64,000 bases of DNA from an uncultured Desulfobacter sp. (GTDB lineage: Bacteria > Desulfobacterota > Desulfobacteria > Desulfobacterales > Desulfobacteraceae), in the NCBI RefSeq assembly GCF_963666145.1, contig NZ_OY762614.1, positions 496,001-560,000 of the forward strand, in the 5' to 3' direction. The position numbers were made by a program, and so were the translations under genes. Position 1 is the first letter of the stretch; each line of letters opens with the position of its first letter. This document shows, piece by piece, positions 24,713 to 33,801 of the stretch. A model generated the notes under the pieces. That model was not told where the DNA came from. It worked only from the letters and a program-made list of their open reading frames with translations, and made no database searches.

Positions 24713-26827
24713 TTAGAGTTTTATGGACATCCAGATATAGGCACTTCTGCCGTCACCCGGATTGAAACCTGCGTCATTATCCCAGATAAAGCTGTAGTAA
24801 TCGGCATCAAATAAATTGTTGATATCCAGTCCCAATGTGATTTTTTTCCACTTGTATCCAAAAGAACAGTTCACAATGTCATAGGCACCGTCCTTTTCCC
24901 TTGTATTTTCGGCATCAACTTCGTATTCGCCCTGCATCTCAAGCCAGAAATTGGAGAAAAAACCGGACGGATGATCAAACTCAACCCCCACCTTGGCTGT
25001 ATAATCCGGTATATTTTCAATGTCATTTCCCTTGATGGCCTGCAAAGAAGGACCTGGATCGGTGTATTTTGCCTGGATAATGGAATAGGATGCCCAGATA
25101 TCCACCCAGCTATGGGGTTTGACGCTGACCGAAAAATCCCAGCCTTTGCGCATCGTCTCCCCGGCGTTGACATAATCGCCGGAGCCGTCGTTCTTGGCCC
25201 GGACCTCGTCTGTGGCCTTCATTTGCCAGTAATCCACCCTGGCAGACAGCCAGCTCAACGGAGAAGCCTTGATCCCAAGTTCCCAGCCATCGTTCTTGGA
25301 ATAGGCAATATCATTGGAAATGGCAGAAGCGCTTGAATTCTGGCCGTACAGGGTGGGGGTGGCGGGCAGTTGAAAGGAACGTCCGAAATTGCCGTAAAAA
25401 TTGTAGCCGTTGACAGGCGTGATGACAAAACCCGCCTTGGGCTGCCAGATGTAGTCCAGATCCACCATGTCAGTGTTCAGGCTGGTCAGCGGGTTGGTGT
25501 TGGTCATTTCACCGTCAAAGGAATCCACACGCAGGGAAGCTGTCAGGCGCAGCCAGTCGGTAACGTCGCCGTCCGCCTGGACATAACTGCCCCAGTAATA
25601 AAAATCCATGTCATAGTACCGTGAAAGCGCGCCACGCACCCTGTTGTCCGAGGCCCATCTTGCTTCTATATTGTCCTGGTGCTGATAATCCACCCCCCAA
25701 TCCAGTTTCAGGCGGGGAATGAATGTGTCGGTCAGTTCATATGAAAGGGTGGATATTGCACCGTACTGCTCACTGTCGTTGTATCGTTCCTGCTGGGAGC
25801 CTGTGGGACTCCACTTGCACCACCGGGTGCGCTCAATGCGCTGGTGATAGGCCTTCAAAGACCAGATAAGATCATCGGAAAACGCATAATCCAGATGGGT
25901 GCTGACATGGTGGTTATCCTGCTCACCACCGTCGGAAGTCGCAAAGTCAGCCGCTTTTGTGGGATCTGAATCCGCCTCTTCTTTGGTCAGGTAGCCCGGC
26001 GCATCGGCGTCCATGGTAAACACCCTGGCAATGGCCCCCAAGGAGAGCTTTTGATTGTCAGTGGTATAAAACCATTTGCCCGATGCAGCCCCTTTTTCCA
26101 AATCCGAATGGTCACGGTAGCCGTCGGTTGTCCGGTAGCCCACAAAATAGGTCTGACTGAAGTTCCCGTCGTCGTGGCCTGTGATCAGCCCGGCGTCGTA
26201 TGTATTAAAACTGCCGGTTAAAAATTTACCTTCTGTGAAATTTCCGCCCTGCTTGGTGTGCAGATTGATATTGCCTGCAATGTTTAAAAGCCCGTAACGC
26301 GGATCTGTTGTCCCTTTAACAGCTTCAATGTGATCGATTTCCATAGGGAAAAAGGGCTGAATATCCATTTTCCCGTATCCGAAGTTATGGGGTATGCCAT
26401 CCACAATCAACGTTATGGGTGCATCGTGGTTGGCGTCAAATCCGCGAAGAGACACCGTGCCGGATACGACGCCCTGATTCCAGTCCCCGTAGTAGAAGCC
26501 CGGTACTTTTTTGAGCAGTTCCATGCTGAAGTCCACGTTTTGCATTTCAATCTGGTCCGCACCGATGACATCCACGGATGCCGGGGCATCTGCGCCCGAC
26601 AAATCGGAGGCTTTTCCGGTAACGGTCATCTCTCCGATTTCCATATACATTTTCTCGTCTTTGCTATCTGCATTGGCAGATGCTTGGCTATTTGTATCTG
26701 ATCCTGTGATTTGCGTTTTCCGGGTTGTTTGTACCTGTTCTTGAACATCCGCAGCATGGGTAATTGTCGCCGTTAAGGACAACAACAAAATTAATAGTGT
26801 GAAGCAGGCCGACAAAAGGTGTTTCAT
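24713..26827 (-). CDS. TonB-dependent outer-membrane receptor
   Basis: A 704-residue receptor. The signal peptide (about 1-24) is followed by a low-complexity spacer, a probable TonB box around EIGEMTVTG, a plug domain (about 65-175: VDVIGADQIEMQNVDFSMELLKK, SLRGFD, LIVDGIP, IEAVKGTTDPRYGLLNIAGNINL) and a 22-strand barrel. AAGGAG before the ATG at 26827 sets the start; a longer frame to 26989 runs into leader RNA. It is co-directional with the DUF4198 gene. Substrate is not evident from sequence. A promoter and a terminator-like leader lie upstream, so expression may be controlled by attenuation. Confidence 0.92.
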   Translation of the reverse strand: MKHLLSACFTLLILLLSLTATITHAADVQEQVQTTRKTQITGSDTNSQASANADSKDEKMYMEIGEMTVTGKASDLSGADAPASVDVIGADQIEMQNVDFSMELLKKVPGFYYGDWNQGVVSGTVSLRGFDANHDAPITLIVDGIPHNFGYGKMDIQPFFPMEIDHIEAVKGTTDPRYGLLNIAGNINLHTKQGGNFTEGKFLTGSFNTYDAGLITGHDDGNFSQTYFVGYRTTDGYRDHSDLEKGAASGKWFYTTDNQKLSLGAIARVFTMDADAPGYLTKEEADSDPTKAADFATSDGGEQDNHHVSTHLDYAFSDDLIWSLKAYHQRIERTRWCKWSPTGSQQERYNDSEQYGAISTLSYELTDTFIPRLKLDWGVDYQHQDNIEARWASDNRVRGALSRYYDMDFYYWGSYVQADGDVTDWLRLTASLRVDSFDGEMTNTNPLTSLNTDMVDLDYIWQPKAGFVITPVNGYNFYGNFGRSFQLPATPTLYGQNSSASAISNDIAYSKNDGWELGIKASPLSWLSARVDYWQMKATDEVRAKNDGSGDYVNAGETMRKGWDFSVSVKPHSWVDIWASYSIIQAKYTDPGPSLQAIKGNDIENIPDYTAKVGVEFDHPSGFFSNFWLEMQGEYEVDAENTREKDGAYDIVNCSFGYKWKKITLGLDINNLFDADYYSFIWDNDAGFNPGDGRSAYIWMSIKL

Positions 26828-26863
26828 TTGTTCTCCTTCAATAGAAACTTTGGTCAATAAAAT

Positions 26864-26927
26864 AAAAAAAGGTCGCCAAAAACCGTGTAGAGACACCTCT
26901 GGTGTCTGACAGTCTTCGTGACCTTTT
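26864..26927 (-). terminator. Attenuator-like hairpin in leader of TonB receptor gene
   Basis: In the minus-strand transcript, AAAAGGTC (26927-26920) pairs with GACCTTTT (26874-26867), running into a U-tract (to 26864). Inside is a second perfect hairpin, AGACACC/GGTGTCT (26907-26901 and 26897-26891). This is a branched intrinsic terminator about 40 nt before the receptor's start codon, inside a ~160-nt leader. Confidence 0.65.
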
Positions 26928-26975
26928 ATCGGGGTGCAAATTGTACTCGTTTCGCTTCCGCTCTTCAGAACGGCG

Positions 26976-27015
26976 ATTGCGAACCGCAATAGTATAAACG
27001 CTGCACTTATGTCAA
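26976..27015 (-). promoter_or_regulatory. Promoter and operator-like palindrome of TonB receptor gene
   Basis: On the minus strand, TTGACA (27015-27010) is 15 nt from TACTAT (26994-26989). A perfect inverted repeat ATTGCG-AAC-CGCAAT (26976-26990) overlaps the -10 and start region, where a repressor could bind. Confidence 0.55.
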
Positions 27016-27278
27016 GCTTAAATTATAAGGAACCAAGCTTATTGCGGTCATACCGGTTGAATCACATGAAAAACGCCATACGCGCTCTATCCCATGGAGT
27101 GAGACGTTTATAGAGTTTGAGAGCAATGAACCCGGCACCAGTCCGGCAGGCAGCTGCCTGGATTCCCCAGAAAGGGCGAAATGATGGCAATCAATTTTTG
27201 GCTTCGATAGAAAAAGAAAAACAAGAGGATTTAAAAAAGTGTCACAATTACGCCACACCTCCCCCCGTCAGAAACTAC
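27016..27278. other. Intergenic region with short palindromes, no gene seen
   Basis: No credible coding region was found between the receptor promoter and the tRNA terminator. It holds a perfect 14-bp palindrome CAGGCAGCTGCCTG (27147-27160) and two AAGCTT boxes near 27015-27040. Function unknown. Confidence 0.45.
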
Positions 27279-27310
27279 AAAGGCTCCCAGCGAAACCGCT
27301 GGGAGCCTTT
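27279..27310 (-). terminator. Terminator of tRNA-fMet
   Basis: AGGCTCCCAGCG (27281-27292) and CGCTGGGAGCCT (27297-27308) form a perfect 12-bp stem with a 4-nt loop, extended by A/T pairs. It lies directly after the tRNA on the minus strand. Confidence 0.85.
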
Positions 27311-27317
27311 ATTTACT

Positions 27318-27394
<77 letters not shown>

Positions 27395-27406
27395 ACAACG
27401 AGGGAG

Positions 27407-27435
27407 AATATAGATCAAAGGCGCTTTTGAGTCAA
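27407..27435 (-). promoter_or_regulatory. Promoter of tRNA-fMet
   Basis: On the minus strand, TTGACT (27435-27430), a 17-nt spacer, and TATATT (27412-27407), followed by a C-rich discriminator just ahead of the tRNA 5' end. GC-rich discriminators are typical of growth-rate-controlled stable RNA promoters. Confidence 0.8.
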
Positions 27436-27453
27436 GCACTATTTTCATCAAAC

Positions 27454-28419
27454 TCAAACATTTTCAACAAGAGACTGTTTTAATTCATCAATCGATGCAG
27501 TCGCAGTGCCGACTTTGGCCACCACAATACCTGCCGCGAGATTGGCCAAGCCAGCAGCCACCTCAAATGAGGCACCCGATGCCAATCCCAGCCCCAAAAG
27601 AGAGATAACCGTATCTCCAGCCCCTGACACGTCAAAGACCTGCCTTGCCTTGGATGCAATGGTTATAGTCGGCTTTCCGGCTTCATAGAGCGCCATACCG
27701 GCCGGGCCACAGGTAATAAGAAGTTTTTCAAGCCCTGCCTGGGCCATAATCTTTGCTGCGGCCTCTTCCATCTCTTCGGGGGTTTGAATCTCGATACCGG
27801 CAGCAATGGCAGCTTCTTTCTTATTCGGAGTTAAAACGGTTACCCCCGTATATTTGGAAAAATCCATGGACTTGGGATCCGCCAGGGTCATGACACCCGA
27901 TTGGTTGGCTATGTCAACAATAGCCGCCACAAGTTCACGGGTGACCAGCCCCTTATCATAATCTGAAATGATAACAAGATCCATCTGGTCTATGTAGCCG
28001 GTAATGATCCGGGTTAATGTTTCAAGCGTATGGGAACTGATCTGGTGCTTAACTTCCCTGTCAATGCGAAGCATCTGCTGACTGGCTGCGATAATGCGTG
28101 TTTTTCGTGTTGTAGGCCGATCCGGCTCGCTTATCACTCCCGTGACATCAACACCCAACGCTTCAAGCTTTTTTAAAACATCACGCCCGGCAGGCCCTGC
28201 ACCCACGGCCCCCATGGCAAAAACCTTTGCCCCCATAGCTGAAAGGTTATTGATCACATTGCCGGCCCCGCCCAGTGTATGGCTCTTTTTTTCCACAGCC
28301 ACCACCGGCACAGGCGCTTCGGGTGAAATTCTGTCAACCGTTCCCCACAGGTACTCGTCAAGCATCAAATCCCCGATGACAAGTACCCGCAGATCTTTGA
28401 ATTTATCAATATTTATCAT
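27454..28419 (-). CDS. rfaE1: D-glycero-beta-D-manno-heptose-7-phosphate kinase
   Basis: A 321-residue PfkB-family kinase matching the N-terminal half of HldE (RfaE domain I). It phosphorylates heptose 7-phosphate at C1 on the route to ADP-heptose for LPS core. Typical segments are VIGDLMLDEYLWGTVDRISPE, LGGAGNVINNL and the catalytic DVSGAGDT near 260. The nucleotidyltransferase half (RfaE domain II) is absent, so the enzyme is the split form. It begins directly after the thrH stop, so the two are probably co-transcribed. The tRNA-fMet gene lies downstream with its own promoter. Confidence 0.92.
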   Translation of the reverse strand: MINIDKFKDLRVLVIGDLMLDEYLWGTVDRISPEAPVPVVAVEKKSHTLGGAGNVINNLSAMGAKVFAMGAVGAGPAGRDVLKKLEALGVDVTGVISEPDRPTTRKTRIIAASQQMLRIDREVKHQISSHTLETLTRIITGYIDQMDLVIISDYDKGLVTRELVAAIVDIANQSGVMTLADPKSMDFSKYTGVTVLTPNKKEAAIAAGIEIQTPEEMEEAAAKIMAQAGLEKLLITCGPAGMALYEAGKPTITIASKARQVFDVSGAGDTVISLLGLGLASGASFEVAAGLANLAAGIVVAKVGTATASIDELKQSLVENV

Positions 28420-29025
28420 TTAGTCTGCCAAAAGATTGGTAAGCATGACCTTAAGCTCATCATAAGATCGGGTAATGGGAATATCGGGAAAATCCTCGGT
28501 AATGGATTCAGGAGGCTTAAAGAAAAAGCCCTTATCCGCCGCCTGGATCATACCGGTATCATTATAGGAATCACCAAATGCAATCACATGGTAGTTCAAA
28601 CCCTGCAGGGCTTTGACAGCCCGCGCTTTCTGATTGTCAATTCTCAGATTGTATCCGGTAATCCGGTTTGTTGCGTCCACCGTCAGGTTGTGGCAAAGCA
28701 GCGCAGGAAAGTCCAGTTTTGCCATGAGCGGTCCTGCAAATTCCTCAAAGGTGTCGGACAGAATAATGATCTGGGTCTGTTTGCGTATCCAGTCCAGCAT
28801 CTGCTTTGCACCGTCAAGGGGATCAAGACCTGCAATGACATCCTGGATATCCTTAAGTTTAAGATTGTGCTCATCAAGTATAGACAGACGCTTGGTCATT
28901 AGCACATCGTAATCGCTGATATCCCGGGTGGTCAGTTTAAGCTCCTCAATCCCGGTTTTTTCCGCCACATTGATCCAGATTTCAGGTAAAAAGACCCCTT
29001 CCAGATCTGCAACAAGTATTTTCAT
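28420..29025 (-). CDS. thrH: ThrH: phosphoserine phosphatase / homoserine phosphotransferase
   Basis: A 201-residue HAD-superfamily protein. Motif I reads VADLEGVFLPEIW, with Asp7 as nucleophile and Glu at the second acidic position, the ThrH form of the HAD motif. Motif II is IILSDTFEEF, and motif III is FGDSYNDTGMI. ThrH dephosphorylates phosphoserine and can transfer phosphate to homoserine. Location next to hom supports a role in threonine synthesis, replacing or supplementing ThrB. No ribosome binding site is obvious. The gene is 186 nt downstream of hom. Confidence 0.9.
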   Translation of the reverse strand: MKILVADLEGVFLPEIWINVAEKTGIEELKLTTRDISDYDVLMTKRLSILDEHNLKLKDIQDVIAGLDPLDGAKQMLDWIRKQTQIIILSDTFEEFAGPLMAKLDFPALLCHNLTVDATNRITGYNLRIDNQKARAVKALQGLNYHVIAFGDSYNDTGMIQAADKGFFFKPPESITEDFPDIPITRSYDELKVMLTNLLAD

Positions 29026-29211
29026 TTCGGTCAGCCCTTCTTGTTTTGTTTAGTCTATTGATGCTGCTTTGTTTATCCCGGATACCAGGGCATCAATATA
29101 AAGCAAACAGCTATATTGTTTGTATTAAAATTCCAGTAAATTTTTAAATTAATTTCACGCTTTGCCGTGGATTAAGCCTGAATGTCGATAAAACAGGCCG
29201 GCACATGGCCG

Positions 29212-30525
29212 CTAATCCGTGTCATCGTCTTCAATACGGATAACAACGGGTTGGCCGACCACACAGTCGGTTTGAACAATTTGGGCAAGGGCCGCCTGAA
29301 TACGGCTTTCCTTGGCCAGATGGGTCAACATGACAATGGGCACCTGACCCGTGGCATTGCGTCCTTTTTGATGGACGGATTTGATGCTGATGTCATTATT
29401 ACCCAGGATGCCTGAGATGGTGGACAAAACCCCCGGATGATCCTGGGCCTGAAAGCGCAGATAGTACCGTGTGGACAACTGGGCCATGGGCAGAACAGGT
29501 ATTTTTTTAATGTTTTCTTTGGGATAACCCAACGTAGGCACCCTGCGCCGGGCACCTGAGATAATATCCCTGGCAATATCGGTAATATCCGAAAGAACAG
29601 CCGAGGCCGTGGGCATCATGCCCGCCCCATGCCCCCAAAGCATGGTCCGCCCTGTGGCATCAGCATCTATGGTGATGGCATTCATGGAATGCTCCACATG
29701 GGACAACGGATTGGAACATGGAATCATGGTGGGCTGCACCCGGGCTTCAACATGGTTCTCATGTTTTTTCCCGATGGCAAGCAATTTAATGGTGTAACCG
29801 AATTCCGCCGCAAACCCGATATCAGCCGGGCCGATGTTACGAATGCCTTCCACATGAATATCGCCCAGGTTGATTTCCATACCATGGGCCAGGGCACTTA
29901 AGATGGCAAGTTTATGGGCCGTATCATGTCCGTCCACATCCAGGGACGGTTCAGCCTCGGCAAACCCTAATTCCTGAGCCTTTTTCAAGGCATCTTCAAA
30001 CTTGGAACCATCCCGGGTCATCTTGCTCAGGATATAGTTGCAGGTACCGTTGAGGATGCCGCACATGGCCTGGATATCATTGGCGACCAAAGACTCCCTC
30101 AGGCTTTTTATGACAGGCATGCATCCCCCACAGGACGCTTCAAAGGCCAGATCAACCTGATTTTTTTCGGCAATGCGGACCAGTTCATTACCAAAACTTG
30201 CCAAAAGCGCCTTATTTGCAGTCACGACATGCTTTTTGTTTTCAAGAATCTTAACAATGAAATCCTTGGCTACGGTCTGTCCGCCGATAAGCTCCACAAT
30301 AATGTCGATGTCAGGGTCATTAATAACCGACATAGCATCGGTTGTTAATTGGGTACCGGTCAGATTAACACCTCGATCCGTTGTAATGTCAAGATCAGCA
30401 ATGGCTTTTAGATTCAGACAGGCGCCGATCCTGGACTCAAGCAGTTCTTTTTTCTCCTTGAGCAGTTTTGCTACGCCCGCCCCGACCACACCGAATCCAA
30501 GCAAGCCGATATGAATTGTTTTCAT
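29212..30525 (-). CDS. hom: Homoserine dehydrogenase
   Basis: A 437-residue enzyme that reduces aspartate semialdehyde to homoserine. The NAD(P)-binding GFGVVGAGV lies at 9-17. The central catalytic domain contains NKALLAS and CGGCMPVI, and KAQELGFAEAEPSLDVDGHD (about 195-214) is the family signature. The C-terminal ACT domain (about 350-430) is consistent with threonine feedback. GGAG lies ~12 nt before the ATG. With thrH downstream it forms a short threonine-branch unit. It is divergent from purM. Confidence 0.97.
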   Translation of the reverse strand: MKTIHIGLLGFGVVGAGVAKLLKEKKELLESRIGACLNLKAIADLDITTDRGVNLTGTQLTTDAMSVINDPDIDIIVELIGGQTVAKDFIVKILENKKHVVTANKALLASFGNELVRIAEKNQVDLAFEASCGGCMPVIKSLRESLVANDIQAMCGILNGTCNYILSKMTRDGSKFEDALKKAQELGFAEAEPSLDVDGHDTAHKLAILSALAHGMEINLGDIHVEGIRNIGPADIGFAAEFGYTIKLLAIGKKHENHVEARVQPTMIPCSNPLSHVEHSMNAITIDADATGRTMLWGHGAGMMPTASAVLSDITDIARDIISGARRRVPTLGYPKENIKKIPVLPMAQLSTRYYLRFQAQDHPGVLSTISGILGNNDISIKSVHQKGRNATGQVPIVMLTHLAKESRIQAALAQIVQTDCVVGQPVVIRIEDDDTD

Positions 30526-30691
30526 GAAGATATCTTCTCCAAAATAGTCCCGTGTTTAAAATTTATTCATTTCATACTTCATCCGGGCATCCCTTGTCAA
30601 AAAGCTTTTGACATTTTACAGGCTTTGGGCGTATTATTGACGACTTTAAAGGGATTAACAGATCTTTTAAGATTTCCATAGGTGAGATAAG

Positions 30692-31735
30692 ATGAACGAC
30701 TCTTTGACATACGCGGATTCCGGTGTTGATATTGATAAAGCCACAGAGCTGGTAGACCGGATAAAAAATATTGCCAAATCCACACCACGAACCGGTGTCA
30801 TGGGAGACATTGGGGGTTTCGGTGGGCTTTTTTCCTTGAACCTGGCCAATATTTCCAATCCGGTACTGGTCAGTTCCACAGACGGCGTAGGCACCAAGCT
30901 CAAAATCGCATTCCAGATGGACAAACACGACACCATTGGTATAGACCTTGTGGCCATGTGCGTCAACGATATTATTGTCCAGGGGGCCAAACCCCTATTT
31001 TTTCTTGATTATTTTGCCGTGGGCAAACTGGATAACGCCGTGGCTGAAAAAGTCATTTCAGGTATTGCCCAGGGCTGCACCCAGGCCGGTTGTGCGCTGA
31101 TCGGCGGCGAAACTGCTGAAATGCCGGGAATGTATCAACCAGGCGAATATGACCTGTCAGGTTTTTCCGTCGGGATTGTTGATAATTCCAAAATCATTGA
31201 CGGTTCCGGGATTCGACCGGGTCACAAACTCATCGGCCTTGCCTCTTCAGGGGTTCATTCCAATGGATTTTCCCTGGTGCGAAAGGTCTTCTTTGATAAG
31301 TGCGGGTATGACGTCAATACCCGACTGGAAGACCTGGAAGGGACCCTTGGCGAAGAACTGCTGAAACCCACCATCATCTATGTATCCACAATTTTAAGTC
31401 TGCTGCGCGACCTGCCCATTCACGGACTGGTCCACATTACAGGCGGCGGCATAGATGAAAACATCATCCGGGTCATCCCCCAGGCATGCAAGGCCATCAT
31501 CCACAAAGGGTCATGGCAAACACCTCCAATATTCAACATCATCCAGCGGGAAGGCAATGTGCCGGAACATGACATGCACAGAACCTTTAACAACGGCATC
31601 GGCATGGTGCTGGTGGTTCCTGAAAAATCCGCCCAGGAAGTCATGGACAGACTAAGTGCCATGGACAAACGGGCCTATTTTATCGGTGAAATTCTGGAGA
31701 GGAAAAACAACGAGAACCAGACCCAGTACGTCTGA
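30692..31735 (+). CDS. purM: Phosphoribosylformylglycinamidine cyclo-ligase
   Basis: A 347-residue PurM (AIR synthetase), which closes the imidazole ring in purine synthesis. Seen are YADSGVDIDKA at the N-terminus, STDGVGTKLKIA, DLVAMCVNDI, ALIGGETAEMPGMY and HITGGGIDENI. GGTGAGA precedes the ATG. tsaD follows 23 nt downstream on the same strand. The length is normal for the family. Confidence 0.97.
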   Translation: MNDSLTYADSGVDIDKATELVDRIKNIAKSTPRTGVMGDIGGFGGLFSLNLANISNPVLVSSTDGVGTKLKIAFQMDKHDTIGIDLVAMCVNDIIVQGAKPLFFLDYFAVGKLDNAVAEKVISGIAQGCTQAGCALIGGETAEMPGMYQPGEYDLSGFSVGIVDNSKIIDGSGIRPGHKLIGLASSGVHSNGFSLVRKVFFDKCGYDVNTRLEDLEGTLGEELLKPTIIYVSTILSLLRDLPIHGLVHITGGGIDENIIRVIPQACKAIIHKGSWQTPPIFNIIQREGNVPEHDMHRTFNNGIGMVLVVPEKSAQEVMDRLSAMDKRAYFIGEILERKNNENQTQYV

Positions 31736-31758
31736 TTCCCCTGCCGGAAAGTTAATTC

Positions 31759-32787
31759 ATGCTCATTCTCGGGATTGAATCCTCCTGCGACGAAACTGCG
31801 GCAGCAGTCGTAGAAGACGGCGTACGCATTCGCTCTTCTATTGTCTCTTCCCAGGTATCCACGCACGCCATATACGGCGGCGTGGTGCCTGAGCTTGCAT
31901 CGCGCATGCATCTTGAGGCCATAGACCCGGTGGTGGACCAGGCCCTGGACCAGGCCGGTGTCGGATTGGATGACATTGACGGCATTGCCGCCACCCAAGG
32001 CCCTGGACTGATCGGCGCACTGCTGGTGGGATTTTCCTATGCCAAGGCCCTGGCCTGGGCACGAAATCTGCCTTTGGCCGGTGTGAATCACCTGGAAGCC
32101 CATATCTGCTCATTGCAGCTTTTGGAAACGCCCCCTGGTTTCCCGTTTATCGCCCTTGTGGTGTCGGGCGGCCACACAAACATTTATCATGTCAAAGCTC
32201 CCGGGCAGTTCACCCTCATGGGGCAGACCCGGGATGATGCGGCAGGGGAAGCCTTTGACAAAGTGGCCAAAATGATGGGGTTAAGCTATCCGGGTGGACC
32301 TGCCATTGAAGAACTGGCAAAACAGGGTGATCCTGAAAAAATCAAATTTCCCCGAAGCATGATCCAAAAAAACAACTTTGACTTCAGCTTCAGTGGACTT
32401 AAATCGGCTGTGGGCAGATATCTGCACGAAAATTCAGATTTAGACACAGAAATGGGCGAAAGCGACTTGGCCCATGTGGCGGCCGGATTCCAGATGGCGG
32501 CCATTGATGTTTTATCCACCAAACTGATTGCCGCAGCCAAAGAAAAAAATTGTACTGCCATCGGCGTCGCCGGCGGGGTCTCGGCCAACCGCACCTTTGT
32601 TGACACCCTTCGCAAAAGGGCAGAACGGCATCACATGAAGGTATTTTCACCGCCTTTGTCCTTGTGCGGAGATAATGCAGCCATGATTGCAGCCAGGGGT
32701 TGGGAAATGATCCAAAGCAAACAGGTCTGCGGCCTGGCAGATGATGTATATTCCCGGGTGAAATCTGTGGTGGGCGCCGCCGGATAA
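31759..32787 (+). CDS. tsaD: tRNA N6-adenosine threonylcarbamoyltransferase
   Basis: A 342-residue TsaD (Kae1/Gcp family), which transfers the threonylcarbamoyl group to A37 of ANN-decoding tRNAs. It starts LGIESSCDETAAAV, has the metal-binding NHLEAH near 110, VSGGHT near 134, GEAFDKVAK, and VAGGVSANRTF with a late GDNAAMIA. The organisation purM-tsaD on the plus strand is compact. It converges on nagZ with only 6 nt between the stops. Confidence 0.97.
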   Translation: MLILGIESSCDETAAAVVEDGVRIRSSIVSSQVSTHAIYGGVVPELASRMHLEAIDPVVDQALDQAGVGLDDIDGIAATQGPGLIGALLVGFSYAKALAWARNLPLAGVNHLEAHICSLQLLETPPGFPFIALVVSGGHTNIYHVKAPGQFTLMGQTRDDAAGEAFDKVAKMMGLSYPGGPAIEELAKQGDPEKIKFPRSMIQKNNFDFSFSGLKSAVGRYLHENSDLDTEMGESDLAHVAAGFQMAAIDVLSTKLIAAAKEKNCTAIGVAGGVSANRTFVDTLRKRAERHHMKVFSPPLSLCGDNAAMIAARGWEMIQSKQVCGLADDVYSRVKSVVGAAG

Positions 32788-32793
32788 AACAGG

Positions 32794-33792
32794 CTATTCA
32801 AAAAACATTTTCTTTGTTGTAAGAATCCTCTTCACACAGGTCTGGCCCGATTCAAACAATAGTTCGTCCGTCTCAAGATATTTGATCACCGCATTTCGGG
32901 CGTCGGCAATATTGGGGCCGGCATGACACACAAGCGCCATGTCGATTTGAGCCTTCATGATCCTATGAATACAGGTATCCATATCATGGTTGATCGCCTT
33001 CATATCAAGATCATCGGTCATGACAAGGCCCTGGTATCCCATATCCTGTCGCAAAAGATCGTATGCGATGGTCTTTGACAGGCTGGCCTGCCACTCCGGG
33101 TCTATTTTTGGGTACGAAATATGGGACAACATCATTCCAGAGACCTGGACTTTTTTTGCCGCCTCAAAAGGGAGCAGATCCGTTTGTTCCAAATCGGACA
33201 ACGGCGCATTCAGTTCAGGTAAAAAAAAGTGAGAATCCTTTATGGTTCTGCCGATACCGGGGAAATGTTTGGCCACAGCCATGATCCCGCCCTGTTGAAG
33301 CCCCTGGATCACGGCAGAGCCAAATTCAGCCACACGGTATGCATCCCCTGTAAATACCCGGTCTTTCATGATGGAATCCACATTAGGCGGAGCCACATCC
33401 ATCACCGGGGCCATATTCATGTTAATCCCCATATCCGACAATTCAGATGCGGTAATCCGGGCAAATTCCCGGGCGTCTTCAAGGGATTTCATATGGGGAT
33501 TGCCGGGAAACTCGGTGAAAGGTTGACGCAGTCTTGCCACCTGCCCCCCTTCCTGGTCCACGGCAACAAACAAATCCGGCAGACCTTGATCCAGGGCATA
33601 ATTTCGGGCATCCATGCACAGACGCCTCAATTGAGGGGGCGACTCGATATTGGGCCGGAACAAAATGATCCCCCCGGCCCTGTATTCATCAATCAAATGT
33701 TTTAATTCAGCATTGAGGGTTCGGCCGTCAAATCCGAGCATCAACCGCTGTCCGGCCAAATCAGGGATTGATTGAAAATTAAAAGAAGTCAT
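32794..33792 (-). CDS. nagZ: Beta-N-acetylhexosaminidase (GH3), NagZ type
   Basis: A 332-residue glycoside hydrolase family 3 enzyme without a signal peptide, as expected for cytoplasmic NagZ in peptidoglycan recycling. VDQEGGQVARL (near 79) and KHFPGIG (near 165) are family signatures. The His of KDSH is the likely acid/base and the Asp in MTDDLDM (near 260) the nucleophile. It lies 9 nt downstream of the diadenylate-cyclase-like gene and is probably co-transcribed with it. No clear ribosome binding site is seen. Confidence 0.93.
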   Translation of the reverse strand: MTSFNFQSIPDLAGQRLMLGFDGRTLNAELKHLIDEYRAGGIILFRPNIESPPQLRRLCMDARNYALDQGLPDLFVAVDQEGGQVARLRQPFTEFPGNPHMKSLEDAREFARITASELSDMGINMNMAPVMDVAPPNVDSIMKDRVFTGDAYRVAEFGSAVIQGLQQGGIMAVAKHFPGIGRTIKDSHFFLPELNAPLSDLEQTDLLPFEAAKKVQVSGMMLSHISYPKIDPEWQASLSKTIAYDLLRQDMGYQGLVMTDDLDMKAINHDMDTCIHRIMKAQIDMALVCHAGPNIADARNAVIKYLETDELLFESGQTCVKRILTTKKMFFE

Positions 33793-33801
33793 AAAAAGTG
33801 A

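Noticed and set aside
26828..26989. N-terminal extension of the TonB receptor frame to 26989
   Set aside because: The extension would translate through the leader terminator; AAGGAG and a clear signal peptide support the ATG at 26827.
27147..27160. 14-bp palindrome CAGGCAGCTGCCTG as a recombination or attachment site near the tRNA gene
   Set aside because: No repeat of the tRNA 3' end and no integrase or mobile genes nearby, so an att site cannot be supported.
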